A stretch of 9,191 nucleotides of DNA. Source: SXXH01 sp041165735. Lineage in GTDB: Bacteria > Planctomycetota > UBA1135 > GCA-002686595. Shown piece after piece: positions 6,100 through 9,191 of the stretch. The position numbers and the translations under genes were made by a program. Each line of letters begins with the position of its first letter. The first letter of the stretch is position 1. The stretch spans positions 1 through 9,191 of the forward strand of contig JBKDQQ010000030.1 of NCBI GenBank assembly GCA_046341775.1. The letters run 5' to 3'. The notes beneath the pieces are model-generated. The model made no database searches. It saw only the letters and a program-made list of their open reading frames with translations, and was not told the DNA's origin.

Positions 6100-6566
6100 G
6101 CGGGCGCGCGGCCCATCCCGGCGAGTTGCTGCTCGTCCTGCCCGCGGCGCACAGCGTCGAAGAGCGCTTGCGCGTCGAGGTGCGCGCGCACGCCGTCGCG
6201 CACGCGGTGCCGGAGGAGGAACTGCCCTTGCTCGAGTTCGTCCTGAGCGAGCTGTGCTCCAACGCCATCGACCACGGCGGCGGCGAGGGCGCGCGCGAGG
6301 AGTCCGATTCCAAGGACGGCGTGCGCTTCACGGTCAGCTTCCGCGTGCAAGGCGGCGCGTGGGCCCTGGCGGTGTCCGACATGGGCGGTGGCGACGCCGA
6401 ACTCGTGCGCGAGCGCCTGCAGGGAGGGGATCTGCCGGACGTGGACGGACACCGGGGTCGCGGCTTGTTCCTGCTGGCCGGCATGCTCGACCGCTTCCAC
6501 GTGCAAGGGAGCCGCGACGGACTCGGCCTGGAGTTCACGGCCGTCAAGCGCTTCTCCGAGGACTGA
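6096..6566 (+). CDS. RsbW/SpoIIAB-type anti-sigma-like ATPase (HATPase_c_2), 156 aa
   Basis: A single GHKL-type ATP-binding domain with no sensor or phospho-acceptor domain, the size and layout of anti-sigma serine kinases of the RsbW/SpoIIAB class. The N box is LLEFVLSELCSNAIDHGGG (45-63), with the Mg-binding Glu and Asn. The G1 box is VSDMGGG (93-99) and the G2 box is GHRGRGLFLL (118-127), ending in LEFTAVKRF. Family members bind and inhibit a sigma factor or phosphorylate an anti-anti-sigma (STAS) protein; which applies cannot be told, because neither partner is encoded here. The TTG start at 6096 is chosen for its GGAGG site and the four-base overlap with the nadC stop. The stop shares its A with the ATG of the next gene. 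An insertion rich in Glu and Ser (64-73) follows the N box. The ATPase fold is certain enough; the partner-switching role is inferred. Confidence 0.82.
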   Translation: MSGRAAHPGELLLVLPAAHSVEERLRVEVRAHAVAHAVPEEELPLLEFVLSELCSNAIDHGGGEGAREESDSKDGVRFTVSFRVQGGAWALAVSDMGGGDAELVRERLQGGDLPDVDGHRGRGLFLLAGMLDRFHVQGSRDGLGLEFTAVKRFSED

Positions 6567-7093
6567 TGGGCGGGGCGCGCGTGGCCGACGCGGCGCGCGC
6601 CTTGGCGGCGCGACTCGGGCGCGTGCCGGAATGGGCCGCCGTGCTGGCCGCGTTCGGCTGGTACGCGCTCCTGTGGCGCCTGTCCTCCGGGCCGGCGCCC
6701 TCGACCGGGGGCGGCCTCTTCGGCGATTGGCTGGCGAACTTCCTGCACGCGGTCGCGTACGGCTTCCTAGCGCTCTTGTGCCTGCTCGCCCTGCCGCGCC
6801 GGCGCGGCGCGTGGGTCGTCGGCGCGCGTGCCGCGCTCGCCGTCGCGGCTTCGTGCGCCGTGCTCGGCTTCGTCGACGAGTGGCACCAGCACCACGTGCC
6901 CGGACGCGACGCGTCGCTGCCCGACCTCCTGACCGACGCGACGGGGGCGCTGGGGACTGGCTGGTGCGTGCGCGCCGCCTTGGCGGGGGCTCCGCTCGTT
7001 CCGCGCATCTTCGCCAGCCTCGTCGCGTGCGCGGCGTGCGCCTCGCTCGCTACCTTCTTGCCTCGCTGGCTGCCCGACGCGTGGTGGCTCTAG
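6566..7093 (+). CDS. VanZ-family integral membrane protein (175 aa)
   Basis: The sequence has about five hydrophobic segments (roughly 23-39, 57-76, 86-103, 120-136, 146-164). It carries the VanZ signature: a conserved His in a membrane helix (NFLHAVAYGFLALL, 58-71), then FVDEWHQHHVPGRDAS (102-117) and DLLTDATGALGTG (120-132). These residues match the DE-x-x-Q-x-x-x-x-x-R and D-x-x-x-(N/D)-x-x-G pattern of the family. VanZ of the vancomycin cluster raises teicoplanin resistance by an unclear route; most chromosomal VanZ-like proteins have no known role, and resistance should not be assumed here. The ATG overlaps the previous stop by one base (TGATG), so translation is probably coupled; only a weak GAGG precedes it. 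The protein ends 14 bases before purB. Its place between a regulator and metabolic genes gives no clear functional clue. Confidence 0.85.
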   Translation: MGGARVADAARALAARLGRVPEWAAVLAAFGWYALLWRLSSGPAPSTGGGLFGDWLANFLHAVAYGFLALLCLLALPRRRGAWVVGARAALAVAASCAVLGFVDEWHQHHVPGRDASLPDLLTDATGALGTGWCVRAALAGAPLVPRIFASLVACAACASLATFLPRWLPDAWWL

Positions 7094-7107
7094 AGGCTCG
7101 CCATCCC

Positions 7108-8544
7108 ATGCAAACGGACCCGACCAACTACCGCTCGCCGCTCGCCGAACGCTACTGCTCGCAGGCGATGCGCGCGAACTTCTCCGACCAGCGCAAGTTC
7201 ACCACTTGGCGCGCCCTGTGGATCGCGCTCGCGGAGTGCGAACGCGAACTGGGACTCGCCATCACGGCGGAACAGGTGGAGGAGCTCAGGCGCAACGCGG
7301 ACAACCTCGATCTCGAGGCCGCCGCGCGCCACGAGAAGGAGCTGCGCCACGACGTGATGGCGCAGATCCACGCCTGGGGCGAGCAGTGCCCGCGGGCGCG
7401 GCCGATCATCCACCTGGGCGCGACCTCGTGCTACGTCACCGACAACAGCGAGCTGATCGCGATGCGCGACGGACTGCGGCTCCTGCGCGCGCAACTGGTC
7501 TCGACGATGACGGTGCTGCGCGACTTCGCGCTGGAGTGGAAGGACCTGCCCACGCTGGGCTGGACGCACTTCCAGCCGGCGCAAGCCACGACGGTCGGCA
7601 AGCGCGCCTGCTTGTGGCTGCAGGACCTCGCGCACGACCTCGAGGACCTCGACCACGCCGAGGCGAGCCTGCGCTTCCGCGGCGTCAAGGGCACCACCGG
7701 CACGCAAGCGAGCTTCCTCGAGCTGTTCGGCGGCGACCACGAGAAGGTGCGCGAACTCGACCGGCGCGTGACGGAGCGCATGGGCTTCGCCAGGAGCTAC
7801 GGCGTCACCGGCCAGACCTACCCGCGCCAGGCGGACTTCCGCGTGCTGCAGGTCCTTTCCTCGATCGCGCAGAGCGCCCACAAGTTCGCCACCGACCTGC
7901 GCCTGCTCGCCAATCGCAAGGAACTCGAGGAGCCTTTCGAGAAGAAGCAGATCGGGTCCTCGGCGATGCCGTGGAAGCGCAATCCGATGCGCAGCGAGCG
8001 CATCTGCGCCTTGTCGCGCTTCGTCATCTCGCTGCTCGACAACGCGGCGCACACCGCGGCGAACCAGTGGCTCGAGCGCACGCTCGACGACTCGGCCAAC
8101 CGCCGCCTCGCCATCAGCGAGTCGTTCCTCGCCACCGACGCGGTGCTCAACCTCTACCTGAACGTCGCCTCGGGGCTGGTGGTCAATCCGCACGTGGTGC
8201 GGCGCGGACTGATGGAGGAGCTGCCGTTCCTCGCCAGCGAGCACCTGATGATGGAGGCGGTCAAGCTCGGAGCCGACCGGCAGGATGTGCACGAGTCGAT
8301 CCGCACCGCCAGCCACGCGGCCGCGCGCGCCATCAAGGACGGCGAGGCCTCGCCCTTCCGCGCGCTGCTCGCGCGGGATCCGGTGCTCGCGCCCCTCGCC
8401 AAGCGCCTCGACGAACTGCTCGACCCCGCGCTCTACGTGGGTCGCGCGCCGCGGCAGGTGGTCGAATACGTGGCCGAGGAGATCGATCCGTTGCTGGCGC
8501 GCCACGCCGCGCTTTCGCGCGCGAGCAGCGAAGTGAAGGTCTGA
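7108..8544 (+). CDS. purB: Adenylosuccinate lyase, long ADSL-like form (478 aa)
   Basis: PurB acts twice in purine synthesis, splitting fumarate from SAICAR to give AICAR and from adenylosuccinate to give AMP. Signatures of the fumarase/aspartase superfamily are clear: RHDVMA (80-85) with His81, HLGATSCYVTDNSEL (102-116), GWTHFQPAQATTVGKR (151-166) with the catalytic His154, and the flexible loop GSSAMPWKRNPMRSER (283-298) with catalytic Ser284 and Lys290. The length of 478 exceeds the roughly 430 of the Bacillus-type enzyme and suits the human ADSL type. Blocks such as FRGVKGTTGTQASFL (190-204) and ERTLDDSANRR (323-333) match human ADSL as I remember it, with a constant numbering offset of five at the catalytic residues. 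The start ATG follows AGAGG by 11 bases. It is the last gene of the run and a GC-rich hairpin directly follows its stop. Identity is very secure; the closeness to eukaryotic enzymes rests on memory. Confidence 0.97.
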   Translation: MQTDPTNYRSPLAERYCSQAMRANFSDQRKFTTWRALWIALAECERELGLAITAEQVEELRRNADNLDLEAAARHEKELRHDVMAQIHAWGEQCPRARPIIHLGATSCYVTDNSELIAMRDGLRLLRAQLVSTMTVLRDFALEWKDLPTLGWTHFQPAQATTVGKRACLWLQDLAHDLEDLDHAEASLRFRGVKGTTGTQASFLELFGGDHEKVRELDRRVTERMGFARSYGVTGQTYPRQADFRVLQVLSSIAQSAHKFATDLRLLANRKELEEPFEKKQIGSSAMPWKRNPMRSERICALSRFVISLLDNAAHTAANQWLERTLDDSANRRLAISESFLATDAVLNLYLNVASGLVVNPHVVRRGLMEELPFLASEHLMMEAVKLGADRQDVHESIRTASHAAARAIKDGEASPFRALLARDPVLAPLAKRLDELLDPALYVGRAPRQVVEYVAEEIDPLLARHAALSRASSEVKV

Positions 8545-8572
8545 GGGCGCGCGCCGCGCGCGCCTGTTCCTG
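8545..8572 (+). terminator. Probable terminator after purB
   Basis: GGGCGCGCG (8545-8553) pairs with CGCGCGCCT (8557-8565), eight GC pairs and one G-U, with a 3-base loop. The tail TGTTCCT gives only a weak U tract. It begins at the base after the purB stop codon. Alternating GC can fold in several registers, so confidence is moderate. Confidence 0.5.
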
Positions 8573-8647
8573 CCCGCGAACGCCGCGCGACGCCCTCCCG
8601 CGCGCGCTGCCTACGCCCGCGCGTTCGGCGCCGCGCGTCGTGCACAG

Positions 8648-8674
8648 GATGTCGTGCGCCTGATGTCGTGCGCC
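8648..8674. repeat. Direct repeat, 13 bases, period 14
   Basis: GATGTCGTGCGCC occurs at 8648-8660 and again at 8662-8674, separated by one T. Related fragments (GCGTCGTGCAC before it, GCGTCATGCGC after it) suggest decayed further copies. It has the same approximate period as the cluster 60 bases downstream. Confidence 0.7.
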
Positions 8675-8733
8675 GGGCGCCTCGCGTCATGCGCGAACGG
8701 TGCGACGCGGACATTGCCGCGCGCGCTCCTGAT

Positions 8734-8801
8734 CCCCAGTGACCGTACCCCAATGACCGGGCCCCAAGGACCGCGCCCAAGGACCGCGCCCAAGAACCGC
8801 G
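8734..8801. repeat. Degenerate tandem repeat, five copies of 13-14 bases
   Basis: The copies are CCCCAGTGACCGTA (8734), CCCCAATGACCGGG (8748), CCCCAAGGACCGCG (8762), CCCAAGGACCGCG (8776) and CCCAAGAACCGCG (8789). The last two have lost one C. Directly after the array, CGGTCCCTTGG (8804-8814) is an inverted copy that can pair with CCAAGGACCG of copy 3 or 4 with one bulge. The array is non-coding in all frames as far as can be judged. Confidence 0.75.
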
Positions 8802-8891
8802 CCCGGTCCCTTGGCTGAGTGCCCGCGCCGGATGCCCGCGCCGCGGGCCCGCGTCCCTGGCCGCGCCGCTGTCGCACCGCGGGCGGGATCG

Positions 8892-8901
8892 CCCCCCCCC
8901 C
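8892..8901. repeat. Homopolymer run of ten C
   Basis: Ten consecutive C lie about 150 bases before the start at 9052. Such runs slip during replication and are also prone to sequencing error. No gene crosses it, so no frame effect is expected. Confidence 0.8.
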
Positions 8902-9051
8902 TCGCGCGCCGGCCAGGCGGCCACGCGGCCGCCCATGGCCGGGCGTGCGGCGCAGCCCGCTCAAGCCGGGGCCCGATCGCGCCGATAGACGGAAGGAATG
9001 TCCGCCTCGACCCCCTCGCCGGCCGCCTGGCCCACCTGGAGCGCTGAACGC

Positions 9052-9191
9052 ATGTACGGACTCGTGAACCTCGCTGTGCAGGACCTCGTCACGAAGAACT
9101 TCGGCGAGGAGACGTGGCGCCGCATCAAGGCGCGCGCCGGCGTCGAGGAGGACGCGTTCCTGCGCCTGACGCAGTACCCCGACAAGATGAC
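9052..9191 (+). CDS. H-NOX (heme NO/O2-binding) domain protein, N-terminus only (3' truncated)
   Basis: The frame from ATG 9052 runs to the window edge and gives 46 full codons. It begins MYGLVNLAVQDLVTKNFGEE, followed by TWRRIKARAGVEEDAFLRL and TQYPDKM. The pattern MYGLVN..(I/V)..LV...FGEE.W..I...AGVE...F.....YPD is how I know the first helices of H-NOX domains, including soluble guanylate cyclase beta subunits and bacterial NO sensors. The domain is about 180 residues, so the heme-ligating His near residue 100 and the YxSxR motif lie outside the window and cannot be checked. It is also unknown whether an output domain (kinase, cyclase, chemotaxis) follows or whether it stands alone. GGAG (9038-9041) ends 10 bases before the ATG and supports the start. 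In bacteria such proteins sense NO or O2 and control biofilm, quorum or chemotaxis partners, usually encoded next door; here the upstream neighbour is purB, after a 507-base gap. Confidence 0.8.
   Translation, partial: MYGLVNLAVQDLVTKNFGEETWRRIKARAGVEEDAFLRLTQYPDKM

Larger units (their letters stand above)
8545..9051. other. Non-coding region between purB and the H-NOX gene
   Basis: About 507 bases without a supportable gene. The open frames here translate to Arg, Ala, Pro and Gly-rich strings with no motif. It contains the purB terminator hairpin, two clusters of 13-14-base direct repeats (8648-8674 and 8734-8801) and a run of ten C (8892-8901). A promoter for the gene at 9052 should lie here, but no clear -35/-10 pair is visible. 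Confidence 0.6.

Noticed and set aside
4350..6506. Long minus-strand open frames opposite nadC and its neighbours
   Set aside because: They oppose genes with intact catalytic motifs, and their translations are Arg/Ala/Ser-rich with no recognisable domain.
6566..7093. Vancomycin/teicoplanin resistance gene
   Set aside because: VanZ-like proteins are common in bacteria without resistance clusters, and no vanA/H/X/R/S-type gene is present.
7090..8505. Minus-strand 471-residue open frame opposite purB
   Set aside because: It mirrors the highly conserved purB. The translation is His/Arg/Glu/Val-rich antisense without motifs.
8734..8814. CRISPR array
   Set aside because: The units are only 13-14 bases and directly adjacent, with no unique spacers and no cas genes nearby.
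8811..9047. Small plus-strand open frame just before the H-NOX gene
   Set aside because: It has Arg/Pro/Ala/Gly-rich low complexity, crosses the ten-C run, and has no motif and no good ribosome site.

Overview
The window is GC-rich chromosomal DNA from a bacterium, with codons mostly ending in G or C. I cannot fix the lineage. Exported beta-rich paralogs, several starts without a Shine-Dalgarno match, a PurB resembling eukaryotic ADSL and an H-NOX-type sensor would suit Planctomycetota or another large-genome Gram-negative group, but that is inference. No tRNA, rRNA, CRISPR array, transposase or phage gene was seen.

Left part (1-4150): the last 43 codons of an unidentified plus-strand gene, then three minus-strand genes in tandem (385-1407, 1809-2777, 3194-4150). 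These encode divergent paralogs of one secreted family, 340, 322 and 318 residues long. Each has a signal peptide, two shared cysteines, an acidic DxDxDGxxD-like loop (degenerate in the 385-1407 copy) and a common run of motifs ending in YGVGEQxNGDL. Gaps of about 400 bases separate the genes. Each gene is followed by its own stem-loop terminator, so each is probably transcribed separately. I recognise no function for the family. It is the best candidate here for something undescribed.

Right part (4502-8544): five plus-strand genes in a tight run. They are a membrane-anchored helix-hairpin-helix (ComEA-like) protein, NadC (quinolinate phosphoribosyltransferase), a small RsbW/SpoIIAB-type anti-sigma-like ATPase, a VanZ-family membrane protein and PurB (adenylosuccinate lyase). 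The first four overlap by 4, 4 and 1 bases and purB follows after 14 bases, so they are very likely one operon. A GC-rich hairpin directly after purB is a plausible terminator. NadC makes an NAD precursor and PurB acts in purine synthesis. The regulator-like and membrane proteins have no obvious metabolic link to them.

Right end (8545-9191): about 500 non-coding bases with two short direct-repeat clusters of 13-14-base period and a run of ten C. The start of a gene encoding the N-terminus of an H-NOX (heme NO/O2-binding) domain follows and is cut off by the window edge.
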